Source: Notospermus geniculatus (Eukaryota > Nemertea > Pilidiophora > Heteronemertea > Lineidae). Taken from it: DNA of 64,000 bases. Below are positions 55,221 to 64,000 of the stretch, in pieces. The stretch lies in the NCBI GenBank assembly GCA_002633025.1, contig NMRB01001898.1:38487-102486 (forward strand), in the 5' to 3' direction. Every line of letters starts with the position of its first letter. Position 1 is the stretch's first letter. The position numbers were made by a program, and so were the translations under genes. A model generated the notes under the pieces. It searched no databases. It saw only the letters and a program-made list of their open reading frames with translations, and was not told the DNA's origin.

Positions 55221-56636
55221 CTAAACAAAAATTGTGGGCGTTTAACATGATAGGTCCCTTACATATACATAAATCAAAATAATATAAGACTCGCTTAATG
55301 CATGAATTTTGTTTAAATGTAGGCCTACATACTATATGTTACATGTATATATTGGTATAATAATAATACTGTGTGGAAATCGTGCAAAACATGTTCATAA
55401 GTTTTTTCTTGTTACAGTACAAGTATGCTCAATGGATACCGGTAAATTTCTCTTGATGACAGCAAATTTTGTAAACCATCCAGTGAACAAGAGGCCCATG
55501 TGCCTGGCGCTCAGCTGATATTCTAGGCCTAGGTTTGATATACATGTAAGACAATGTGCATGATGTAAGGCGTACCGCAGTGACGGACTGATGCCACTGA
55601 ATAGTTATTTGACAAGCTCCACTGACCTTTATTTGGTGAGCTGGGCTAAAAAAACGAATATATCGTTTGATAGACGGAGGTGGTGCCAATTATATTTTTA
55701 TATTGCTCATTACTTGATGGAGAGTGATGGATCTTAGATTTCCTCTGACATGACAAATATCACCAGGTATACAGATCTGATGAATAGCTTTGGGTTTAAT
55801 GCCTCAGTTGAGTTGGTGCTTACGCTCATGATTAGTGAGGTTTCGCAAATGTGACAAAATACGAAGTACGAAATGCGAACTTCATTTCCAGGACCGAATG
55901 CATTTCTGGAGATGGTTGGTACCACAAATGTCCCTCCTGCCAGTGCGTCTTTTGAGACTGTAAAGAGTTATGGTGCATCTTGCATTTTTAAATATTCACT
56001 TCGTATCTATGAAGTGGAAACGAAAGATAAATTTCAAAGTTTAATATACACCGTAACTCTGTCGTTCTAACGTCATATATTCAAAGACGCATTTGCAGCA
56101 GGCGATATTTGTCATGTTTGTGGTAGCCTACCAACCATTTCCTGAAATACATTCGCTCACGAAAATGAAGTCCAATTTTGTATTTCGTACTTCGTTAGAT
56201 TTACCGAAATCTCCCTATTGTACCAAAAGCGCTGTACATGTATGTAGGTCACAGACGTCCAGTGTAACGTAATTCACTGCCCCCCGTAAATCATTGCCCT
56301 ACCCTATTGTGTAGGACGGAATAAGCCGCACGAGGAGGAAAACCAATATTCAGGATACAATAGAACCTATTGTAACCCGGGGACTGGTTTACAGGTACAT
56401 TCATTTACACTACACCGGCATTACCGTGGTCCAGCTTCTCCTGTTGGTGATGCCGGCAATGTTGTGGGGGTGGAGGGGTGAGGGGTGCATGATGTACATG
56501 TATGTGCCTGTGATACGTCGATAATCATGCCCTCAGTTGACATTTTATTGCTACGTTTTAACAGGGTGGAATATGTATGATGGGTCTCATTGTCTGCTTG
56601 TTCTAGGAGGTCTGTCAGGCTAAAAAAATTTCTTAC
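55221..56636. other. Intron of locus C, nothing recognised
   Basis: No exon or clear element. A small inverted pair (GAAGTACGAAATGCGAAC near 55862 and TATTTCGTACTTCG near 56188) may be element ends. Confidence 0.4.
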
Positions 56637-56764
56637 AGAGAAAGGAGTGAATATTTTGCAGGTCCATTCCTTTGTCCTTAAAGACCTTAAAGAGTTTTTC
56701 TTTCAGGTCTTCATCAGCTCCCTCCTCACACTCGGCCCCTATTATCATTTTGGTGACACCTTTT
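56637..56764 (-). CDS. Locus C SEA domain, C-terminal third (exon)
   Basis: 128 bp, phase 2-1; acceptor CTATTACAG, donor GTAAGA. It encodes KGVTKMIIGAECEEGADEDL and KEKLFKVFKDKGMDLQNIHS. The cleavage-site serine is Val (G-V-T-K-M), so no Gly-Ser autoproteolysis is expected. Most diverged of the four SEA-C exons. Confidence 0.65.
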
Positions 56765-57175
56765 CTGTAATAGATTATAGGCATTGATCAAGACGGCCAA
56801 TTTTCGCTTCTTCCTCATCGAGGAAACGGCCAGAAAATAAAGTTGTGAAAGTTTTTTTTTTTCTATCACTGCTGTTAGATTTATAGGGGTTTTTATCCTT
56901 CAATATGCCATCAATGTCAACATGGTGGTGGTTCTTTTTTAACATTCATTACAGACGTACTTTCAGATGCAGGAGTGTCTGCATTTTCGTCGCAACTTAT
57001 CCTCTCCAAATATCAGTTAAATCGACAGGTATAATGTTGTGCTGTGATACATGTATTCAAGGAGTTTGCAACTGTCATCAAGTCCATATTGAAACAAATT
57101 TGTTACTGAACAATAACACACATGAATGTGGATTACTTGTGAAATATACATGTAATGTGTGTGCGCGTAACTTAC

Positions 57176-57228
57176 TCAAATCTAACGCCTTTGAATCGTC
57201 CACAACCATCGCCTAAAGCCTCTTTTAT
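57176..57228 (-). CDS. Locus C SEA domain, middle exon
   Basis: 53 bp, phase 0-2, encoding IKEALGDGCGRFKGVRFE. Acceptor TTCTTTTAAAG, donor GTAAGTT. The SEA N-terminal exon expected between here and 58913 was not found. Confidence 0.7.
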
Positions 57229-58476
57229 CTTTAAAAGAAAAAAAATGAAATGAAAAACAGCCTTGAAAAAGCTTCTGTCGCTGTATCGCACAGGGCTACA
57301 GTTCTCCTCGAAAGTTGTGAACCCCACCACGAAATGCACATTTATGCTGCTGTTCAAACTTTTATTACCGATATACCACAGTCATTTCATTTGTAGAGAG
57401 ACAGTATAGGCCTACAAGCAGTCACAACAGAGCATAACTAGAACTGTGAAATTTGCTTTCAGCAAATTTGATGGTCCCTACATCAGAAAATGGAAATTGA
57501 ATGAAGAAAGGGCAAGGAGGGGTATGACTCTGTGGCACAGCAGTCAGGTTCTTGGGGTTCCATCCTCCTGGAATGTCTTCCCGGTGAAGGACACATGCAG
57601 GGTAGGCAATGGAGGGCAGACAAATGACTACACACACGTATTCCTTACCCATTGACAAATACGAGGAGTGCATGCATTCAACAGCATCTGGTCCATTCAG
57701 CTGCTTAGGGGTGGCCGTGTGGGTAGGTGGGGCTATCTACTGCAGGGCCCAGCACCTCCCTTCTCCAAGGATGGTCTTTTCCGGAGGGAACGGGAAGAGG
57801 GGAGGGGAGGGGAGGGGAGGTGATGTGAGGGAGGGGGTGCAGGATGGGGAAGGGAAGGGNTGACACGCACATTGTCTGAAATCAATAACATGACCCGACA
57901 AGTTTACCAATTGTGAAATTTAGTAGGCCTAACTTTGAAAACAATAACCCCCTGCTCTTGGCTGCCGCGAAACACACAATCGCACTGTAAAGCCATGTAC
58001 ATCTACACCATAAATAATGTAGGCCTACACTGTAAATGACGCATGTTCAGTCCCAATATCATCAGTTTCTACATCGCCCTAACATATTTACAAAATTCAG
58101 AATTTTCAAAGGCGGTCTTCAAATTGACTCACAAGTCAATTTCTAGTTTTATATTTATATTTCGGGATGTGTTCCTCGGGGTTGGGACGTTGTCCATGAC
58201 TTGAAAACCCCACCATCCCCTGCATGCAACGATGCACATTCATACACTAGACAAACAACAAAAATAAACTGCAAACTCAATCAGTACCAGAGACATTAAA
58301 ACTTCCCTGATACAAAGCCAAAAACATCAAAATTATACTGTCCGGTGGGTTTTGTATAAAACGCCGGGAAATGTCCTGTCTGGAACAGTGAGTGTGTTAA
58401 TAATGTGAGGCGGTCTAGGAAAACCCGTCGGATGTCACTGAATGATCAACAGTCAGATTGCCTGGCTGGGTTTTCC
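57229..58476. other. Intron of locus C; expected SEA-N exon not seen
   Basis: Searched for the F-S-L-D...L-x-D-P-x-S pattern on the minus strand without success. It includes a GGGGA-rich stretch and an N (57860), so sequence could be missing. A plus-strand frame near 57446-57600 has no recognisable family. Confidence 0.4.
57790..57859 (+). repeat. GGGGA-rich low-complexity stretch ending at an N
   Basis: GGGGAGGGGAGGGGAGG with related purine-rich sequence up to the N at 57860. Likely a sequencing-difficult site. Confidence 0.8.
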
Positions 58477-58845
58477 TATGCCGTGTTCACACTAGGGTTT
58501 TATATCGAATCGAGTTCGCAATAAAGGCCTATTCCGATATAACGCGTCACACTCAATTCGAAATAGATCACTTTTATACCGATTTAACCAAACCGGTATT
58601 TGAATCGGTTTCGATTCGCATTAGCCAAATCGAAATACTTATGTACTGCACAGTATACATTCAACATGTTCAATGTAGGCCTAACGTCGTGACGTAGTTT
58701 ATTTCGGGTTGCGTGTGACGCGTTTTGTTTCGAATCGAAATCGGTTTAGTTGTTGTGTGACCCGACCAGGCGTAACCAAATCGATTTCCGTATTTCGATT
58801 TACGGAAACCGATTTCAATTCGCAATAGGTGTGAACACAGCATTA
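58477..58845. mobile_element. Foldback MITE
   Basis: Ends TATGCCGTGTTCACAC and GTGTGAACACAGCATTA; interior AATCGAAAT/ATTTCGATT words give secondary symmetry. Confidence 0.8.
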
Positions 58846-58912
58846 GACTACTCAAAGATCTACAAGAAGTAGAAACAGAATCCCCTTCACGAACTGAAAG
58901 GATCCAACTTAC

Positions 58913-59191
58913 ATGTCCTGAACTCACACCTCTTCTTAACACCGTCTTTCATTTTTTTAACAGTATTTACTGTCACGATGTAATCTGTTCTTGGGACGAG
59001 ATTTGACAGAATGCTGGATGGAGAGTGGACATCACATGGAATATCAGCAGCTGTTTCTCCATTTGTTGCTGGGTCGATAGTGATTCTGTATCCATCGTAA
59101 TTGTCAGTCAGTTTGGGTGCATCAAAGGAGACAGTGGCGGATGTGGTGGATATGGCTGAAACTTGGATTTCGGACTCTATGTCTGGTGGCG
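58913..59191 (-). CDS. Locus C fibronectin type III module
   Basis: 279 bp, phase 1-1, acceptor CTTTCAG at 59192, donor GTAAGT at 58912. It encodes PPDIESEIQVSAISTTSATV, NYDGYRITIDP, LVPRTDYIVTVNTVKKMKDG and FRT. The PGT turn is PRT here. It closely matches the second-array FN3 exons of locus B. Confidence 0.87.
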
Positions 59192-59403
59192 CTGAAAGAA
59201 CAATGCAGAGTCATATTTTGTTGGTAGGCCAACATCGCAGGTTTTAAGGGAAAAACCCATTCAACAGGAGTTTCAACTGGTTCAAGCAAGAATTACATAA
59301 TAAGGAAGCCGAGCCCTATTATGTACAGTCCTAAATTTAAATAAATATTAAATATATTTCTGATAATACAATGTATTTTTAAAGGATGACAAGGAAGACA
59401 TGG

Positions 59404-59763
59404 GGCCATATTCTAGAAGCTTCCTTAAAGGAGTTAGACGCCGAAGTTCTAAGCACTCACTCACTGGTTCTCTATCCACGGACGCCTGCGGTGCTGCCAC
59501 CTTTTGTCGGTGATACGTACTGACGTGAATATCGTGAGTGAGTTGCATCGGACCGGAAACCAGTCTAACGATCACGGGTGCTGCCACCTGCACGAAGGAA
59601 TAAAACTAGTTTGCCGACCATATTTGTAAACAAACCAGCTTGTTTACAACTTCGGCGTCTAACTCCTTTAACTCTAAGGTCTACCTTTAGCTATTGTTTG
59701 CAGGGCAGAATACAAAAACTTAAAGTGGACCTTAGAGTTAAGGAGACTTCTAGAATACGGGCC
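59404..59763. mobile_element. TIR element with nested foldback
   Basis: Outer ends GGCCATATTCTAGAAGCTTC and CTTCTAGAATACGGGCC (42739 family). Nested inside, TTAAAGGAGTTAGACGCCGA (about 59426) pairs with TCGGCGTCTAACTCCTTTAA (about 59653-59672). Confidence 0.75.
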
Positions 59764-60019
59764 ATACTCTAGATTCGTTCTTCTAAGGTTACTTCAGATA
59801 TTCCCTGCTGTAGCTTGCCTAGCCCACAATATACTTGTAGTCCATACAAAGGATTTATTAATTCTATTCACCATAACTGACCAATGAGTGAGTCTTGCGT
59901 TACAGCTGTTTATTTTGCCATGCATATTTAAAAGGGTAGGCGGTCATATGGGTGTTCAGTAAAGTACCGGTAACCTTAGAAGAACGAATCTCTAGAGTAT
60001 ACAAAGTGAAATACAATAC

Positions 60020-60307
60020 CAATTGCGCATTCTTGCATTCTGTTCTCCAAGTAGCTTTCATCTTTCATTTCCCGCTGTTCAAACGACATTGCCTCGTCTT
60101 CACAACTGCTCAATGGATGAACACAGGACTCTTGATGGTAGTCATACATTAGTTCATTTTGATTAAGTATAACATTGCCTTCGCAGTGGACATTGCAGAT
60201 AGTTCCTATACATGTACCAATGGCATTGTATATCTGGTTAACCTTTTCTGTTCTGTAACCATCACCTGCCTTGGTGAAGTTCCCATCATCTTTGGCGTTG
60301 CAGTTAC
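60020..60307 (-). CDS. Locus C module X (unknown domain), second copy
   Basis: 288-bp phase 1-1 exon; acceptor TTGCTAG at 60308, donor GTATTG at 60019. It encodes NCNAKDDGNFTKAGDGYRTE, KVNQIYNAIG, then GTICNVHCEGNVILNQNELM and a longer acidic tail. Similar to 62702-62914 and 28199-28462. The family is not recognised; several Cys could form disulfides if it is secreted. Confidence 0.55.
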
Positions 60308-60589
60308 CTAGCAAGAAACGGCACATATTATTATGCAATTTTTAGTGCTGATGAATCTATTCACGTACGGCATGCATTGGGTGATAAGGTGGAGGTGGTC
60401 TGGTCAGGCAGAAGTAATCATTACTGATATACATGTACATGTATATTGCAATCGTGATGAAAATTATGAAGAGTTCATCAACTGTTCTTCAGCCTACTTG
60501 CAACTTGGAACACAACTGCAATGAGTGAATCACTGAAAGAAGGGATGAAGAGCTTAAATAGATGACATTCAAGTTGATGTACCAATTTG

Positions 60590-60838
60590 CTTGTAAAGTC
60601 TGGCAACATCTAACTTCGACCCAATGGAATGCGGAAGTCATGTAATGTGGCAGAGCTTTGCTGTTTTTAATCATGCTTGTCGATCATTTCAAGTGTGGTC
60701 GTTCCCCGATTGTTCGCGCTCTCCACTGGTTATTCAATAGCCGCGTGTGATTAGGTCCGTGGAAAATCCAACTATCAATTTCCTAACTTCCGCATTCCAT
60801 TGGGTCAAAGTTAGATGTTGCCAGACTTTAAGCGACAA
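60590..60838. repeat. Inverted repeat, about 55-bp arms
   Basis: GTCTGGCAACATCTAACTTC (60598) and GAAGTTAGATGTTGCC-type inverse near 60805-60830, extended by CCAATGGAATGCGGAAGT / ACTTCCGCATTCCATTGG. Confidence 0.85.
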
Positions 60839-61182
60839 ATCGCTTGTTTCCACGACCCATTGGTCCCTAGTCTCTTTCCCTTTCATGCCTACCACTGTCA
60901 TGTTACCTTACCAGCTAAGTACAATGGGGATCATAGCTTGATAGAGGGAAGCACACCGAAACTTGGTCTGAATACAATGGACTCCTTTTGTGTGGGAAAT
61001 TGATCAGGACCGGGATGTCAAGTTTCATTTCATTAGTTTTAACCACTAGTGACACCTATTGAGGCAGTGAGTTAGGGTCCCCATTGCGTCCAAAGGTAAT
61101 CTCAGTCAGTGCCAAAGGAACGCAAAGAATACAAGGATTACTGAACAAAATTTACCAAACTTGTCAAAAAGATCAATCTCAC

Positions 61183-61419
61183 CAGCTCCGAAATTGTTGC
61201 TCTCTGGAGCTCCATCTTCCTCTTCCTTGGTGTACACAGTAACATGGACGATGGATGGAGTGTGGATATCTCCAGGAATATCAGCACCTCCATTTGTTGC
61301 TTGGCCGACAGTGGACCTGTGGCCATTGTAAGGGTCAGACGATTTGGGTGGGTCAACAGCAGAAACAATGCTTGATGTGGATACAAATGAAAGTTGAACA
61401 TCGTTTTCTGTTTCTGCAG
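61183..61419 (-). CDS. Locus C degenerate FN3-like module
   Basis: 237-bp phase 1-1 exon; acceptor CACTTGCAG, donor GTGAGA. It encodes AETENDVQLSFVSTSSIVSA then VDPPKSSDPYNGHRSTVGQA, TNGGADIPGDIHTPSIVHVT. It aligns with the FN3 exons but lacks about ten residues including the LSNLVPGTDY turn. It keeps an open frame and phases, so it may still be spliced in as a non-canonical domain. Confidence 0.55.
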
Positions 61420-61605
61420 CTGCAAGTGAAAATATTTGACATTGCTATAGCTGGTTCTACTTGTTAAGGATCTACCTCATCTTCAGGGTCGATGAAGTGG
61501 ACGACCATGATGCAAAACTCTGGAGCTCAATGGGAGGACTCTTTGGTTGTCAGGCAGGCCTTGGTATTGTTGGTGAAGTCTGGCTATTGAAATGCGTTTT
61601 AGAAG

Positions 61606-62067
61606 CCCTGTTTACACTACATAAAAACCCGCGTCTCACCCGGGCTTTTTCTGTCTACACCTGTTAAAAGCGCGGGTCTAATAGACCCGGGGATGAAAAG
61701 TCCGGGCTTTTTGAACCCTCCGATTTCGAAGGGTTTTTGGAGGGCTTAATTTAGACCCGCGTCTCCTGCGGGTTTTTTAAGTAGTGTAGACGCAATAGAC
61801 CCGGGCTTTGTCTAGTTCTTGAACACCGCGACAGGCGGCGTGTCTTGTGGGCATGCGCGGTAAAAAGCCAGCACTCCAATTTAGCGCCTCCTCTTCGTGA
61901 AGAGTGCGTGCCAGTAGCGACCCTATCGCCGGGCGTAGTAATTAAGTTCAGCTAGATTTTAGTAGTGTAGACGCTCGCCGGATCTCACGCGGGTTTTTTT
62001 CAGGCCCGGGCTTGACACGGGCTCAAAAAGCCCGGGGATTTCTATGTAGTGTAACCACAGCTATTGA
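61606..62067. mobile_element. TIR element, GTTTACACTAC family
   Basis: Ends AGCCCTGTTTACACTACAT and ATGTAGTGTAACCACAGCT; internal CCCGGG hairpins and a symmetrical TTCGAAGGG block. Same layout as 43945-44422. Confidence 0.75.
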
Positions 62068-62156
62068 CAGGACCCTAGCCAATGCGTGTGTTCAACGTTG
62101 AATCAAGGGCTAGTTGCCGCATGTTCTATTTCGAACCAAGGTTCAGCTGGTTAAAG

Positions 62157-62702
62157 TGCTTTTCACAATGTCCAGTCATTTTTGCACTCATTTTACCTTG
62201 CAATGGAACCTAACCACAAACCACAAATTGGGCAATCATACGTGTGCATGTCAGTTCACGGTTGACCGACTTTAATAGGACCTTGTTCAGGTCTATATTT
62301 GATTCAAGATATTAGCCCTGTTTACACTACATAAAAAACCCGAGTCGAACCCGGGCTTTTTCTGTCTACACCTGTTAAAAGCCCGTGTCTAATAGGCCCG
62401 GGGATGAAAAACCCGGTGGTAATAAGCCCCTCTGAGCTCGAACGGTTTTTGGAGGGCTTAATTTAGGTCCCTGTCACAAAATTTGAGTAGTGTTGACGCG
62501 CGCCGGGTCTCAGGAGGGATTTTTCAGAGCCGGGCTAGACCCGGGTCTTAATGAAAAAGCCCGGGGATTTCTATATAGTGTAAACAGGGCTACTCATGCA
62601 ATCATGCACACGTATTTTGGCCCATTTGTGGTTTGTAGTTAGGTTCCATTGCAGGGTAAAATGAGTGCAAAAATGACTGGACATTGTGAAAAGCACTTTA
62701 CC
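62157..62702. repeat. Inverted duplication reaching an exon donor
   Basis: 62157-62260 is the inverse of 62597-62702 (AAAGTGCTTTTCACAATGTC etc.). The right arm ends exactly at the donor of the module X exon (GTAAAGTGCTTTTCAC), so the first 100 bases of that intron have an inverted copy 340 bp away. The element 62313-62592 lies between. Confidence 0.8.
62313..62592. mobile_element. TIR element, GTTTACACTAC family, short copy
   Basis: Ends TAGCCCTGTTTACACTACAT and ATATAGTGTAAACAGGGCTA, CCCGGGC hairpins inside; a shorter relative of 61606-62067. Confidence 0.8.
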
Positions 62703-62914
62703 GTTTTCCATGGAACTTTCGCCCAGCATCTCCTGCTGTCCCAACGGATCCTGATGGTGCATGTAGTGATTTTGAGTGATTGTGATGTCACTTCCGCTGT
62801 TGACATTGCAGATATTTCCAAAACCAAAGACGGTGGATGTTTGGTAAACTTTTTCTGTTCCGTTGCGGTCATCTCTCTGGCTTGTGTTTCCATCATCATC
62901 AGTGTTGCAATTCA
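62702..62914 (-). CDS. Locus C module X (unknown domain), first copy
   Basis: 213-bp phase 1-1 exon; acceptor CATGCTAG at 62915, donor GTAAAG at 62701. It encodes NCNTDDDGNTSQRDDRNGTE, KVYQTSTVFGFG, then NICNVNSGSDITITQNHYMH and QQEMLGESSMEN. Shortest of the three X modules. Upstream exons of locus C must lie beyond the right edge. Confidence 0.55.
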
Positions 62915-63333
62915 CTAGCATGAAAAGACGTGTAAACGTTTACTACATGTACATGTACACATGTATTAACCATGTCAACCCGGGATGTCAACAAGTCTTT
63001 AGTCCGAACGTCTGACTCGTATTGCTATTTTTAGAATCTGCTGGACGCTAATACAGAGTCAGATGATGAGTAACCGAAGAACCAGTGAAGTGAAAGAGAG
63101 GTGCTAGGTATAGATTTAAGCCTATACGGTGTGTAGATGTGGGTGGTACCGGAAGAGGTTGTTGCGCTGAAGCTGCGAAAGTCCGTTCGCACTAAATAAT
63201 GTGTTGCAGGAAGCAAATCGCGTTTACAGAAAACAAGTGCCAAATTCTGAAATAGATGAAAAAGAGAAACATGAATACTAGGACAAGTAGCTGAATTGAT
63301 AGACTGCAATAGTTGTACCTGAGGTTTGTGAAT

Positions 63334-63391
63334 AAAAGTGCATTCTGCAGCTGGGCTGCTCACAGCCCATCTGCAGAATGCACTTTTATTT
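63334..63391. repeat. Hairpin
   Basis: AATAAAAGTGCATTCTGCAG and CTGCAGAATGCACTTTTATT around CTGGGCTGCTCACAGCCCAT-type inner symmetry. Confidence 0.85.
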
Positions 63392-63779
63392 TAGCAGCAA
63401 TTCATCGTCTGTGCTGAACCCTTCCTGTTAGGCCTACCACTGATTTATGAATAACAGGTGGGCTGCTTGAACTTAGAGATGTNTTTTCGAGAGGAATATT
63501 TTTCGTGATTTTGATAACAAATTGCGGTTTTCTTAATGTTTGTCTGGCTAAGAGTGAACAGAGAGCGTGATTGCGAATGTAGCTGGTTGAAACAGCAAGT
63601 AAAATGCCTGAAAGCAGCGTTGTCAAGTGATACGATTGCCGTGCACTATAATGTATTCAAAACACGACCTGGAGATGGACGGACCAATCAAAATAGACCC
63701 CCCGCGACAGGCTTCATCTGACTCTTGTTGCGGCCGTCAGTTCTGCAAATGAGCAACAGGAGGCAGTGTTCGGACTAAC

Positions 63780-64000
63780 AAGTCTTTTGAAATGCCACAA
63801 AGAGCAGGACTGGAGGTACCATCAACAGGCATTGACCAAGAAACTGAAGATGACCGTCAAGAGGAACTGCCTGAGGCAGTGGCAAAAGAGCTAAGACGAC
63901 CATCTAGAGGAACTGAATGCCAGGCATTGGCCAAAAAAAACTGAAAATGGCCAACAAGAGGAACTGAATGCTTGAGGCAGTAGCAAAAGAGCTGGAGATG
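63780..64000 (+). repeat. Imperfect tandem repeat
   Basis: Units with AGAGGAACTGAATGC / GAGGAACTGCCTGAGGCAGT and GCAAAAGAGCT recur at about 60-75 bp. The plus frame opens as QEELPEAVAKEL but stops soon; the array runs off the window edge. Confidence 0.6.

Larger units (their letters stand above)
62915..64000. other. Right end of window, no gene recognised
   Basis: No FN3, SEA, X or ankyrin exon is seen. It includes a hairpin (63334-63391), an N at 63483 and an imperfect tandem repeat (63780-64000). Confidence 0.45.

Noticed and set aside
57446-57655. Plus-strand frame KFDGPYIRKWKLNEERARRG
   Set aside because: Looks protein-like but has no recognised family, no splice context and is only 70 codons inside a minus-strand intron.

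Overview
This is a repeat-rich eukaryotic (animal) window. Introns, phase-1 symmetric extracellular-type exons, many foldback transposons, LINE fragments and a tRNA-derived SINE all point to a metazoan. Very frequent TAGGCCTA and TACATGTA words, with abundant TIR/foldback elements, suggest a marine invertebrate, perhaps an echinoderm or another invertebrate deuterostome, but I cannot name the species. Five isolated Ns and one 155-base N run suggest a draft assembly.

The real gene content is one modular gene family, all on the minus strand, in three paralogous loci. Locus A (1418-9841; its 3' end lies left of the window) has a giant ankyrin-repeat exon, then two FN3 exons, then a three-exon SEA domain. 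Locus B (21882-37720) looks complete: an ankyrin exon, two FN3 exons, SEA, an unknown module called X here, an FN3 exon swollen by a 21-bp minisatellite, two more FN3 exons, a second SEA and a terminal exon with a stop codon. Locus C (54985-62914; its 5' end lies right of the window) has X, a degenerate FN3, X, FN3, SEA (first third not found) and a terminal exon. The modular exons start and end in phase 1, SEA is split 1-0 / 0-2 / 2-1, and the ankyrin exon also ends in phase 1. The inferred product is therefore a single ANK-FN3-SEA chain of roughly 1,850 residues at locus B. I inferred this from splice signals and phases; no transcript evidence was available.

Region by region: 1-9.8 kb is locus A, including a fresh 1.1-kb tandem duplication of an FN3 exon. 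9.9-21.8 kb is intergenic transposon debris: a 4-kb TIR element with subterminal repeats, foldbacks, and a LINE with a repeated 3' UTR inside an inverted duplication. 21.9-37.7 kb is locus B. 37.8-54.9 kb is nested transposons: a Penelope-like GIY-YIG remnant, a LINE split into pieces by later insertions, and a SINE inside an element that also carries a second insertion. 55-62.9 kb is locus C, with MITEs in its introns. The last kilobase has no recognised gene.

The most notable observations are the ANK-FN3-SEA architecture, the loss or retention of the SEA autoproteolysis serine between copies, the heptad expansion inside one FN3 exon, a short I-x-I-x-Q motif shared by module X and the C-terminal exons, and a dispersed repeat with a hammerhead-ribozyme-like core that also flanks the GIY-YIG remnant.
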